From Enoplosus armatus (taxonomy: Eukaryota > Chordata > Actinopteri > Centrarchiformes > Enoplosidae): DNA of 64,000 nucleotides. The notes under the pieces were generated by a model. The model did no database searches. It had not been told where the DNA came from and saw nothing but the letters and a program-made list of their open reading frames with translations. The DNA is taken from positions 21,292,784-21,356,783 of the forward strand of contig NC_092193.1 of NCBI RefSeq assembly GCF_043641665.1. Direction: 5' to 3'. Shown here in pieces: positions 1 through 9,845 of this stretch. Positions within the stretch are counted from its first letter, which is position 1. Every line of letters begins with the position of its first letter. Made by a program: the position numbers and the translations under genes.

Positions 1-2593
1 AGCAGAATCTCTTTGGATGCTCTAATGACTCAAGCAGTTACAGAAAGCTTTTACATTAAGTCTTTCCCTTTGTGGGTGTAAACGAAGACAAACACATTAT
101 TGGGATATGCACAGACAGCGTGCTCTGAACGGAGACAAAAAAAAACAAACAAACAAACAAAAAAAAACATCCGAATTTTTGCAGTAATATTGTGCAGTGC
201 AGAATAAAGCTTGAGCGACATTTTTACCTCATGGTCACGATATGGAAGCAAAATTTGTCACGCACACATGTCAGACCAGCTTCATATTCATCTGGGCCGA
301 CTCCCGTTATATATACACAATCATGCAAAATGGCCTAATACAACTCTTTATTTAGTCTCGGTTTAGACAAAGAAGATGGGGCTCAAATACAAGACGTTTT
401 ATTATTCGTAACTATGGCATATGGTTAAAATGATATGCTATTTTGTCGGCAGCTAAACCCATAGATTTCTAACAACCTCTGGTAGAAACCACATCCTCTT
501 CCAAAATAAATCCAAATTGAAATACAATTACGGATATTTTTTGTGTGACATGAACAGATGCACATAGTAGAATTGCATTACACCCCTAGTTTCCCCACAA
601 ATCTCCGATGCAGTACAGGAATTGATGGTGTGTAGTTCTCGGGGGAGCTCCCCCAGTGGGCAGCTCCTCCCAGGGAGTCCCCCACAATCCTCCTGGAGCC
701 TTAAGTGTTCATTATTGTAACCATGATGACGAAAGGTCCTCTGACTTTAACGTCCAGGTCGTTTTTGTGCCTAAACCTGATCACCGAACTTTTACCAGAG
801 CTTTGTCAGATCCTTAAAACAGATTTATTTTCAACAGTGATTTGTAACAGTCTTGGAGGACACTGTCAAATGATGTCGTCCCGCTGATGAGGGTGTCAGA
901 AAAGACCACGCCTCTATGTGTCCCTCCAGAGGACAAACAGCATTATTTGTCATTTAATTTGGAGGACTTGGTTGCGTGCACGCTCCTTCCTGCATCGGCA
1001 CTAAATTTAAACTTGGATTTAGTGATCCCTGGGGGTACTGGGCCAGGTCGGGTTAATGCACTAATATTTAGGTGTTTGGAAACCCGCCTGCTGATGAGCG
1101 CTCATTGGCACTGCAGCCGAACAGACAAAGAAAAGAGCGCCGCTGCCGTTGAAACCGCCACCTACTAATAATTTGACAGGCTAACTGACTCCCTTTGCCC
1201 GAGTGAATTCTACACCTGTGATTGACTTCCGAGCAAAACGCCCTCACGAGCTTCACTCGGCTGTCGCTGCGCCGAAGGGAAAAAAATGGAGGCAGGCTTG
1301 AGAAATAAAGAGACACAGAGGAAGGAAAGCTAGTAAGAGAGACTGTGGGAGACGGAAGGGAGACGTGACGTCGGGATGGAGACGAAGAGAGGAAGAAAGG
1401 GAAAAAGTGTGAGAGAGATGAAGGGTGTAGTTACCGGTGGTGGGGGCCTTTGTGGGGTAAGGTACTTGGTATTGTGGTATGCTGTAATCAAGTCCTCTCC
1501 CAGTCTGACAGCTCGACACTTGTTTACAGAGGACTTTAATTTCCCTGACAGTCCTTTCCCTCCGCCCATCACTCCATCTCCCCACTCTCGCACTCAACCT
1601 TCGCTTTCTGTCCTTACCCGCCCCCCCCCCAGTCACCTCTGTGTCGCCTTGCTCCCTCTCTCTCTCTCTCTCCCTGCCTCGCCCCTGTCACTCAGACAGG
1701 TCTCAACCCAGTTTGCGCCGGCAACAACTTATCAGGGGCTGCTCAGCTGCAAAAGCTCTCTATTTTCTTCCGCGCAAATCCATTTGTTTTATCATCATTC
1801 ATTTTTGTCTATTTACATAGGCCTGAGGGGAGGGAATTGCCGGAGCATTTGGGCAATGTTGTGTGTGATTTTCTGAACTTAGCCTGGGGAGAGAATCTCC
1901 GCAGAGCCAATTTTCAGTCTGAACTTGTTGCTACTGTTACCACCACCAGCAGCAGCAGCACCAAAGTGGATGGTAATTTATGTATGTCTGCCTTTTCATC
2001 TCCACTGCCATACCAAACACCCACCCCTCTGTAAAAAAAAAAGGTGTCAAATTGTCATAGATAAATAGACCCATTTATAAAGAATATGGAGCAGACTCTG
2101 AATTAGATTCTCACCTATGGAAAATGGGATGCATATGGAGTAAACAGCAGCGTAATCTAGGACCTCCTCGCGTAAGGCTCTTATCCGAGAATAAAAAATG
2201 CATAAAAATTGTCTTTTAACACCCCCTTAAACTTTTTATTTTTTATTTTTTTTTAACTCAGTTCATGCCTCTGAGAATATTTTACAAGACGAGATTTTCT
2301 CACCTCTTCAGGTGGAAGGGAGGACGAGAGAATAGAAGGAGCACGTGGGGTGTAAAATTTGGGAAGGGCGCCACCGCTCGTTCACAAAAACATTGTGAAC
2401 AGTAACAATACAGTAAATATTTAGTAGTTACTAAGGAATGAGTGAGGAACAAGAGCTACGGACGATTTTAAAATGACTGAACAAAAACAAATCACCTTCT
2501 AACTACTCCAGGACACAGTGACATCACTTTTGGGGTGTGGTTACAGGTGCAGCAGGTTGTTGCATTGTTCTGACTTCTCTGTCCCCTCTGCAG
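1..2593 (+). other. brinp2: intron of the BRINP gene (3' part)
   Basis: Non-coding DNA upstream of the first recognisable coding exon. It ends in the acceptor CTCTGCAG at 2586-2593, preceded by a pyrimidine-rich stretch. I found no BRINP-like coding segment here, so the MACPF-domain exons must lie left of the window. It includes a purine-rich stretch (about 1310-1420), a CT-rich stretch (about 1540-1690) with a C10 run at 1621-1630, and a short CAG run near 1950. The open frames here look like low-complexity chance frames. Confidence 0.75.
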
Positions 2594-2900
2594 GCCCGTT
2601 GGGTTTTGGTTGACCAGGGCCCAGTCGCTGCTCTACTGCAATGAGCACGGCGTGCTGGGCTCCTTCTCCGAGGAGGTGAAGAGCTGTATCTGCCCTGCAG
2701 AGCAGCCCACCTGCCACGGAGTCATCCCCTGCGTTGTGGGCACCTCCTCCACCTCCTGCTCCTCCTGTGCCACTGACAACACGACCCGCTGCGGAGCCTG
2801 CCACCACGGCAACCTCCTCCATCTTGGTTCCTGCCGGCCGAGCATCGCCGCATCCCTGGACCACTATCTGAACTTGGACTTGGACATGCCGGATGCAGAG
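2594..2900 (+). CDS. brinp2: BRINP2-like protein, penultimate coding exon
   Basis: This exon of 307 nt follows the acceptor AG at 2592-2593 and starts in phase 2 (its first base closes a codon). It encodes about 102 residues that begin PVGFWLTRAQSLLYCNE and continue with a cysteine-rich stretch (CICP, CHGVIPC, SSCATD, TRCGACHHG). This matches the region after the MACPF domain in BRINP proteins. BRINPs are secreted or endoplasmic-reticulum neural glycoproteins induced by BMP and retinoic acid and linked to cell-cycle restraint in neurons. An NTT sequon is visible. The exon ends GATGCAGAG, followed by the GT donor at 2901. The wording (WLTRAQ, IPC, DNTTRCG) resembles BRINP2 more than BRINP3 as I remember them, and BRINP1 fits poorly. 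Family assignment is firm; paralogue assignment is moderate. Confidence 0.93.
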
Positions 2901-3223
2901 GTTCTCAGATTTTCTTATATATGTATTCCATTGTTTCTCGCACCTGTGTGGACCAAATAATATATTACCTCTGATTCCACTAAAGACTCTGATAAATATT
3001 AAAGGACGTACTGATACTGCTTTCTTTGTGCCTAGACACAAAATATACCATATTTCCAATAGTAAAAATAACAGCATGAAAATACACCAAGAAATGACTA
3101 ATTAAATGTTTGCTAGTATCAGGTGGCAGAAAAAAAACTAAACTAAATGACCCTAGTGTGAAAGTGATATGTCTGTTATTGTCTGTGAGAATGTGATCTC
3201 ACAGTTTTTTAACCCCTCTTCAG
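2901..3223 (+). other. brinp2: BRINP intron, 323 bp, phase 0
   Basis: The intron starts GTTCTC and ends AACCCCTCTTCAG, so it has GT..AG ends with a good polypyrimidine acceptor and a weak donor. Reading through the donor gives an in-frame stop at 2958-2960. Removing the intron joins ...DMPDAE to VKYLLQRLDSRIEVHAI in frame, which is the expected continuous BRINP sequence. The join is therefore supported by both splice sites and protein continuity. Confidence 0.9.
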
Positions 3224-4045
3224 GTGAAGTACCTGCTTCAGCGACTGGACAGCAGAATAGAGGTCCACGCCATCTACATCAGCAACGACGTCCGCCTGGG
3301 AAGTTGGTTCAACCCCGCCTGGAGGAAGAGAATGTTGCTGACACTCAAGAGCAACAAGAACAAGTCCAATCTCATCCACATGTTGATGGGCATTTCTTTC
3401 CAGATATGCTCGACTAAGAATTCAACACTGGAGCCCGTGCCTGCGATTTATGTGAATCCTTTTGGGGGAAGTCACTCAGAGAGCTGGTTCATGCCAGTGA
3501 ACCAGCCTGACTTCCCTGACTGGGAGAGAACTCGACTGGACGCCGTCGCCACGGCACAGTGTTACAACTGGACACTGTCTCTGGGCGGCAAGTGGAAGTC
3601 CTTCTTTGAAACGGTGCACATCTACCTGCGCAGCCGCATAGTCACCGACGATCCAACAGTAAATGAAACCCTCTTCTATGAACCGCTGGACCTGGATGAC
3701 CAGACGTCCAACCTGGGGTATATGAAGATCAACACGCTGAAAGTGTTTGGATACAGCATGCACTTTGACCCCGAGGGCATCAAGGATCTGATTCTCCAGC
3801 TGGACTACCCTTACACTCAGGGTACGCAGGACGCTGCCTTTCTGATGCTGTTGGAGATGAGAGACCGGATTAACCGGCTGTCTCCACCTGCACCTCAGCC
3901 ACTGGACCTGTTTTCTTGTCTGTTGCGCCACCGGCTCAAGCTGTCGGCCGGAGAGGTGGCACGCATCAAGGACTCTCTGCAGATCTTCAACTCCAAGCTC
4001 CCCAATGCTTCTCCTGAACCTGAGCTGGCCCAGCTGTGCAGCTAG
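3224..4045 (+). CDS. brinp2: BRINP2-like protein, terminal coding exon (C-terminal 273 residues)
   Basis: This exon is one open frame of 273 codons plus TAG (4043-4045). Recognisable BRINP blocks, in order, are YLLQRLDSRIEVHAI, RLGSWFNP.WRKRMLLTLKSN, KNSTLEP, YVNPFGGSHSESWFMPVN, FPDWERT, CYNWTLSLGGKW, FFETVHIYLRSRI, NLGYMKIN, VFGYSMHFDPE, LILQLDYPYTQG, RLSPP and LDLFSCLLRHRLKLS. The end is FNSKLPN...LCS. The sequons NST, NWT and NET fit a glycosylated secretory-pathway protein. BRINP1 lacks the LDYPYTQG form, so this is BRINP2 or BRINP3. AIYVNPFGG, RLGSW and FNSKLPN favour BRINP2 from memory. No frameshift or premature stop is seen, so the gene looks functional in this part. The N-terminal half is outside the window. 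Confidence 0.95.
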   Translation: MKYLLQRLDSRIEVHAIYISNDVRLGSWFNPAWRKRMLLTLKSNKNKSNLIHMLMGISFQICSTKNSTLEPVPAIYVNPFGGSHSESWFMPVNQPDFPDWERTRLDAVATAQCYNWTLSLGGKWKSFFETVHIYLRSRIVTDDPTVNETLFYEPLDLDDQTSNLGYMKINTLKVFGYSMHFDPEGIKDLILQLDYPYTQGTQDAAFLMLLEMRDRINRLSPPAPQPLDLFSCLLRHRLKLSAGEVARIKDSLQIFNSKLPNASPEPELAQLCS

Positions 4046-5690
4046 CTACAGTGGCTCAGCACACAAGTCAGGTTCAGGAGTGATACTACACATAGAAAGT
4101 GGCGTAGATGCTTCAGGGACAACCCTAGACTGAGCAGAGAAGGGGAGGTCCTACTAAGTTGGCCTCTTGGACTTAAATCGTCTGGATTAGCAGAACACCC
4201 AACTCCAAAGGCTGACTGCTGGACTTTTCTTATGGTCACTCTTGGCTTCTTTTTCTGGTGTCACATTTTTATCAGAAATTGCTATCAGAGCACTTTGACG
4301 AACAGTGGAGCCATGTGGTGGACTTTTGAGAGAACAGCTGATACTTGGACTCTCTTCCCGAGGCTCTACTGCACCAGCCTGAAGGCTTACTTTTGCTATT
4401 ACTGCCCCGCTTTTGGCAAACTGTACAACTGGGATGAAGCTAAGACACTCTCTTACACCGACAGGTTTCGTGATTTGGAACCTCAGAGAGCCGATGACAT
4501 TAAGACATTTGCCTTGCAAAGATAAAGGCGATTTTGATATGTAAAGAGGAACTCTTAAGGGGTCTTCAAAAACGAGTTAATGGAAGAGGATTTCCCCTTT
4601 TCTAACCCTATTTTCTTTGGCTACTGAACAATCTTGTGGGAAGGGAAAATGGGATAATATTATATATGTGGTGAATGAGTTGTTATGTTATGCTTAACAG
4701 TTTAAAATTTGATAATCCTGAACCCTGTTACTGTCTTTGAATATTTCTTTTTAATCCCTGCCTTCCATTTTATCTGGCATTTGAAAACTTGTAAGTATCT
4801 ATGCTTAACATCCGAGTGAGAAGCCCGTTAGTGATGTTCTGTCCTTGGTGGTGTGTCTATACCAAAAGAAGGTGAACACATTGGCAAACTGAATGGCAAA
4901 ATATCTTAAATGTTGAGTTTTTTGGGGTTTTTTCTGAGCTGAAAATCATAAAGAAATCTTCTGATGTGGTAACAAAAAGGTCTGCGGATACAGCGCTGTA
5001 AATAACGCTCCATCTAACCCCAGGTGTGGACAAGTGCACATTGCTTTTTAGATAACCGAGTGCAAAGACCAAAAAAATGTTTATAACAAGACAAACTCAT
5101 GCCTTATATGGAGAGTCAATGTTAAGATAAGAAGCACATTTAGTTTCTGTGTTTGATTTCCCAGCGAAGGCTGTGTTGCTTTTTATATTTCAATATTTCT
5201 ACCAAGACAGAACAACAGACACATTCTCCAGAATACGTGGTAATGTAGCTTTTCCATGTAAATGCCAGTCACACTTTCTGCAGTTACTTGTTTTGATTTG
5301 GTGTTGTGAAACTTTGAGTCACTATTCACAGTGCACACCGGTACTTGCATTCTGTAATTGTTCTGCAAAATCCTTCTATCTCCACTTAGACAAACTCTCA
5401 GTAACTCATAGAGCCTGGTTGATTTGATTATGGTTTTAAAAAGGTTTTCAAGGGTTTGGTTTAGTCTCAGGTCAAAGAAACCGTTTTGTTTTTTGTTTTT
5501 TTTGTTTTTTTACAAGTGGGTCCAATGTCAGCTGCCGGTTACCACGGTGACTGGAGTTACAAGGTTTCTGCAGGGCAGTGATGGTATTTGTGAGAGCTGC
5601 AAACTTACCAGGATGATACTTGATATGATTCTACATTTACTTCACTAATTTCTCACTGAAAGTCAGTAAACCCTGTATGTCATTTCCAGC
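4046..5690 (+). other. brinp2: probable 3' UTR of the BRINP gene
   Basis: Non-repetitive DNA directly after the stop codon. No AATAAA is present in the first 2.5 kb. AGTAAA at 5664-5669 is a variant poly(A) signal and a possible end of the transcript. The AATAAA motifs at 6605-6610 and 6714-6719 lie inside a repeat and are less attractive. A 97-codon open frame at 4232-4525 has no recognisable family features. The 3' end therefore stays undefined. Confidence 0.45.
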
Positions 5691-6044
5691 AGTTCTTCTG
5701 TGCTCAGCTTGCTTAAGTAAAATCAAAGTGGTTTATCGATTTGGGATCCTTTTCCTTGTTTCCATGCTTTCACCCTCACTGTTTTAACATGTGTACTATG
5801 GAATAACATGTTGATATATATATATATTACAGAGCAGGCTGTCTTTGGGACAACTCAGTTGTTTGATTTACAAAGACAATGGCGCGGCGCAAATGTGCGC
5901 AGGTGGAGGGGGGAGATGGCGTTGATACAACTGATGTTTGACTAGAATACTGAGGCAACTGCAGCCAAATGCTCATTTTCTCATCATAAAAGGGAAAAGA
6001 GGAACACAAAATCCCCAAAATTGGCCACTGGTTTCGCCTAATAC

Positions 6045-6795
6045 AGGCCGCAGGTCCTTAAAATGTCTTAAATTCACATTTACTGATAAAAGGCCTTAAA
6101 AAGTGTGAAACAGTCTTAAGGTCTGTTTGGGAAGGTCTTACATATTTATTTATTGAATGCCGTAAGCATGGTCTGAAATTCACTCCAAGCACAAAATGCC
6201 TGAGAAGAGTTGAATTTGAACACTTCTGTTATCCCGTTGCAGTCTTGTGGGTTTTTGCTATTTGTGTTTGCAAACTTTGCCCCCTGGTGACCCCCGTCGC
6301 AGCGTCCATCTGGATGACATGGAGGAGCTAGGTAGTCAGCCGGCCTGCAGACGTTAGCTAACTGTGGGTTGACTCTCTACCTGATCTTAACCCTTTCTCC
6401 AGTTCGCCGTCGATCTCCAGTATTTTAGAGCAAGTCTCACTCATGCCGTTCGCCCATTCCCTATTAACATTATAAATATGAGGAACGACATTGGGGTGGG
6501 GCAATCATTAGTCCAATCTACACAAGAAAGTAAGATTCAGACAAGATGGTATTTACCTATTTACTTAAAAGCCATGTATAAACTTTAAAACGGACAACCA
6601 CAATAATAAAACAGGGGTCCAAATATAGCCTCACTCAGACTTTTGAATGCTGTGAGACAATTGTAGTGATTAACATCATTAAAGACAAATATACTTTTTT
6701 TTTTCTCCACACTAATAAACTGTCATTATATGTTCACACGTCTGGCCTTAAATGTAATTAAGCGTTAGCATTAAAAAAGTCTTAAGAAGTCTTTG
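6045..6795. repeat. interspersed teleost repeat rich in GTCTTAAA
   Basis: Both edges carry related words (CCTTAAAATGTCTTAAATTC near 6056, GTCTTAAGGTC near 6114, CATTAAAAAAGTCTTAAGAAG near 6770), which suggests a dispersed element with related ends. I recognise this wording from fish genomes but cannot name the family. The inside has no coding capacity. A T-rich run lies at about 6691-6702. Confidence 0.4.
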
Positions 6796-7537
6796 GTCTC
6801 GTCACCGGCAGACTGCTCTGCTGTCATTTTCATACAGAGAGGCACAGTTCTTCAATATCACACGCGCAGCTCGATTCTGTCATTTATCATACAGCTGCAG
6901 GTAATGATTTTTTTTTTCTCCATAATGTGTCATGTTACCACCCAGCGTCCTCATCCTAGTCATTTTGTAGTTTTGTGCACAAAACGCGTGGAATACTTTC
7001 ATTGTTAGCTCGTCAAGTTGTGCAAGAATACTTCATTTCAATACCTTTTTTCTCTCTCTCTCTCTCTCTCTGTCTCTCTCACAGACATAGCCACACATTT
7101 TTAGCAGAAAGAGCAACATTCGGGCAAACTTGCATTGTTTTTTCCGATCCTGTCACACCTCAAACTTTTCTTTCGCCTCGAGGAGAGTACTGATTAAGTT
7201 GCACTCATTTTGCCTGTTTGTGAGGGCTACGTAGCTAAAACTAAAGCAGTCATTTCACAGGCTGTAGTATTGTGGTGGTGCTGTTGAAATGTACCGTGTT
7301 CTCCAGACCATAAAGTTGAATCCAGTTTCAGGAAAAGCTGAACATTATAACCTTCACGTCTTCACGAAGGGAGGATTTGTTGCAGGACTGTTGGAGTAGC
7401 GTACCGAATAAACTGGCAACTCTGTTCTCTCACGATAAACAACAATAAGGCCGTATGAAGCAGGTGACGTGTTGCCCCCGTGCCCCCAGTTCACAAGCAG
7501 AAACATAAAAAAGGAACGCAGGTAGGTGAGCCGCAGC

Positions 7538-7553
7538 GGGGGGGGGGGGGGGG
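7538..7553. repeat. poly-G tract, 16 bases
   Basis: An uninterrupted run of 16 G on the plus strand, one of many long G or C homopolymers in this window. Confidence 0.95.
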
Positions 7554-8616
7554 ACGTGCGAAATTGATATGCAGGTGTGATCACAAGCTTCTCTACGTCA
7601 TTTTAGCAACTACACGTCAGCTTGATGAAAATTCTCCACCTCTCAGCCGCCCAACACAGTTTGGATGCTCAGTCACATGACATAGTCTTATTAAAGGCAT
7701 TTTATCTGGTGTAATAGTAACAATAAGGGCGGCAACAGGAGCAACTGCAGTTGTTGTTGTTGTATTATCAATCATTTCAATCATCTGATAATATATATTT
7801 ATTCATTTGAGCCAGAGGGGCACTTCAGCAAAGGCAAAGGGGCGGTGACTCAAGCCACTCTGGCCACTGTGTGTGCACAGCTATGGTTTGAATGGACACC
7901 GTTTGGTGTTTTGGATTCAGTCTCAAGCCAGACTGGACTTGGTTTTGACTGAGACCCACCCACCACTTACTGTAGATCTTCTTGATCTTGAAACTGCTCG
8001 GATTTGGACTCGACTCTGACTCTGAGTGGTCTCGACTATGGCAGCTCTCTAGATATTTCTGTCGTTTGCTTGTGGCAAGATTGGCACTATTTCTTTTTTT
8101 TTTTTTTTATGTCCACTATTCAAAAGGCAGAGGATTTTCGAGCAAAACTGACCTAAATGAATCCAACAGAACGCATAAGAAGCCTCTGTCAACATACTGT
8201 TTCCCCTCAGATCATTTGCACAATCCTCCCTTAATTGCATTTGCAATAAGGCGCAAGCACTTGCTAAAATGACACTCAATGTGCGACCCCGGCCTGGTGT
8301 GCTTGTTTCGTACATCCACCACATGTGCCTGGGGCAGAATGTGTCACATCTGCGACTGAAAAAAAAATAAAAAAAACGCCTAAAGCCTCAGGAAATCTGG
8401 CCCTCAGTACGTTGCCATTAAATGGATGCATAAACTTCCAATTACCCTCGGCCCCTCATAATAAGATGAATGTCCTCTAATATGCGGAGTGCAGTGTTTT
8501 TTTGTAAGATGAAAAGCCAATTTCCTGGGTTGTCAGGGAGCAAACAAGAACCAAACGCACACTGTCACATTACATCAGGCGGCAGGTTTATCTGCTGGAG
8601 AAAGCAAGAAAGGAAC

Positions 8617-8634
8617 GGGGGGGGGGGGGGGGGG
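8617..8634. repeat. poly-G tract, 18 bases
   Basis: An uninterrupted run of 18 G, followed by purine-rich sequence (GACAGGAAGAG...). Confidence 0.95.
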
Positions 8635-9845
8635 ACAGGAAGAGTGACAGAGACAGGGGGGCAGGGAGAGAGAGAGCCCCATTGGCCAACTTGGAGCAGC
8701 CTGCATGTTTTTTTTTCTCCCTCCTACCCCATAATGAGGTGGGGAAGGAGTCACTCTGCATTGGGTTAATAAACAGTTATTCATCTTCAGCATGGCACCC
8801 AGGAAACAGGAGTGGGTTTGCCCTTGGGCTAATCTTCAGGCCGGCGGACGACAGCCGATCCATCAGAGCACTATTTAGACTGCACACTACAAACTTTCTG
8901 GACCTCCCAAAGAAGCGACGGGAACAGAGAGAAAATGAGAGAGTGTGATTGAAGAGGGAATAGATGACATTCGAGGGAGAGATGGAGGGAGGATAAGGTT
9001 GGGAGAAAGTGGGAGGGAGAGGAAAGGTGAGAGGGGCTGGGCTGCTAGTCTTGCGGTGATTTACGATGTTTAGAAAGTCAGACTGTCGTGAATTAATGAG
9101 GTAGAATTGGTGAAATCGACTGGCACGTGTGTGCTGGCGTACCTGTGGGTCATTTAACACAGTCATCAATAACGGTGTAGATTTGGGGGGGGGGGGTTAG
9201 GGGGGGTTTGATATTACTTTCAAAATTGCATTATTACCAATGCATCCAGAGAAATGATTCATGTTTGGAGACAAGCGCGAGAGGGACATTGAAATGCAAA
9301 GTTAGAGCTTGTTTGACCTTGACTGAGAGAGAGAGAGGCAGAGGCAAACGGAGTCGCTCTCATAAGGTGGCTGATTACAACTGCATCAACAGCGGAATCA
9401 GGGCTCGACGAATCTGAAATTCGGGTATTGTGCGGCTCGTCAGCGCGACAGCCCCGCGAAGAAATACAAAAATTCCTCGCACCGCTTTCCGAGGCTCGCT
9501 TGGCAAACTCATTCGTTACCTCCGACCAGGAGGTAGGACAAGGTCACATTACGAACTCACTAGTGTTGCAGCAGACTTTTTTTTTTTTTCCTTCGTCGGC
9601 ATTTTGAAACAAACTGCAAGACTGTTAGTTCTGACAATATTACATGTCCTAACATCCTGCCTTGTATTTAACAAGACATGGTAGAATAATGGTAGAATTT
9701 GGTGCCGAAACCTAACCAATCTGCGACCGTTACACAACGTTGACCATGTGTTAGGAAGCCTTCCACTGTCAATGAGTTGCATCCAGGGATTCAAACAGCG
9801 AGCTACCGGATGGAAAACCTGTGATTGATCCATTTAGCCATCCTT

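Larger units (their letters stand above)
6796..9775. other. intergenic DNA without a visible gene
   Basis: It holds a TC microsatellite at about 7052-7080, a G16 run (7538-7553), a T-rich run near 8093-8108, a G18 run (8617-8634), a G12 run (9185-9196) and a purine-rich block (about 8915-9035). The stretch 8395-8600 looks non-repetitive, with homeobox-like AT words, and could be a conserved element. No splice-bounded coding exon was recognised. Confidence 0.6.

Noticed and set aside
1376..1876. 166-codon open frame
   Set aside because: It consists of purine-rich then pyrimidine-rich low complexity inside the BRINP intron.
2541..3077. 178-codon open frame on the minus strand
   Set aside because: It lies antisense to the BRINP exon at 2594-2900 and its residues simply mirror that exon's codons.
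6605..6719. AATAAA motifs as the BRINP poly(A) site
   Set aside because: They lie inside a probable interspersed repeat more than 2.5 kb after the stop codon and have no clear downstream GU-rich element.
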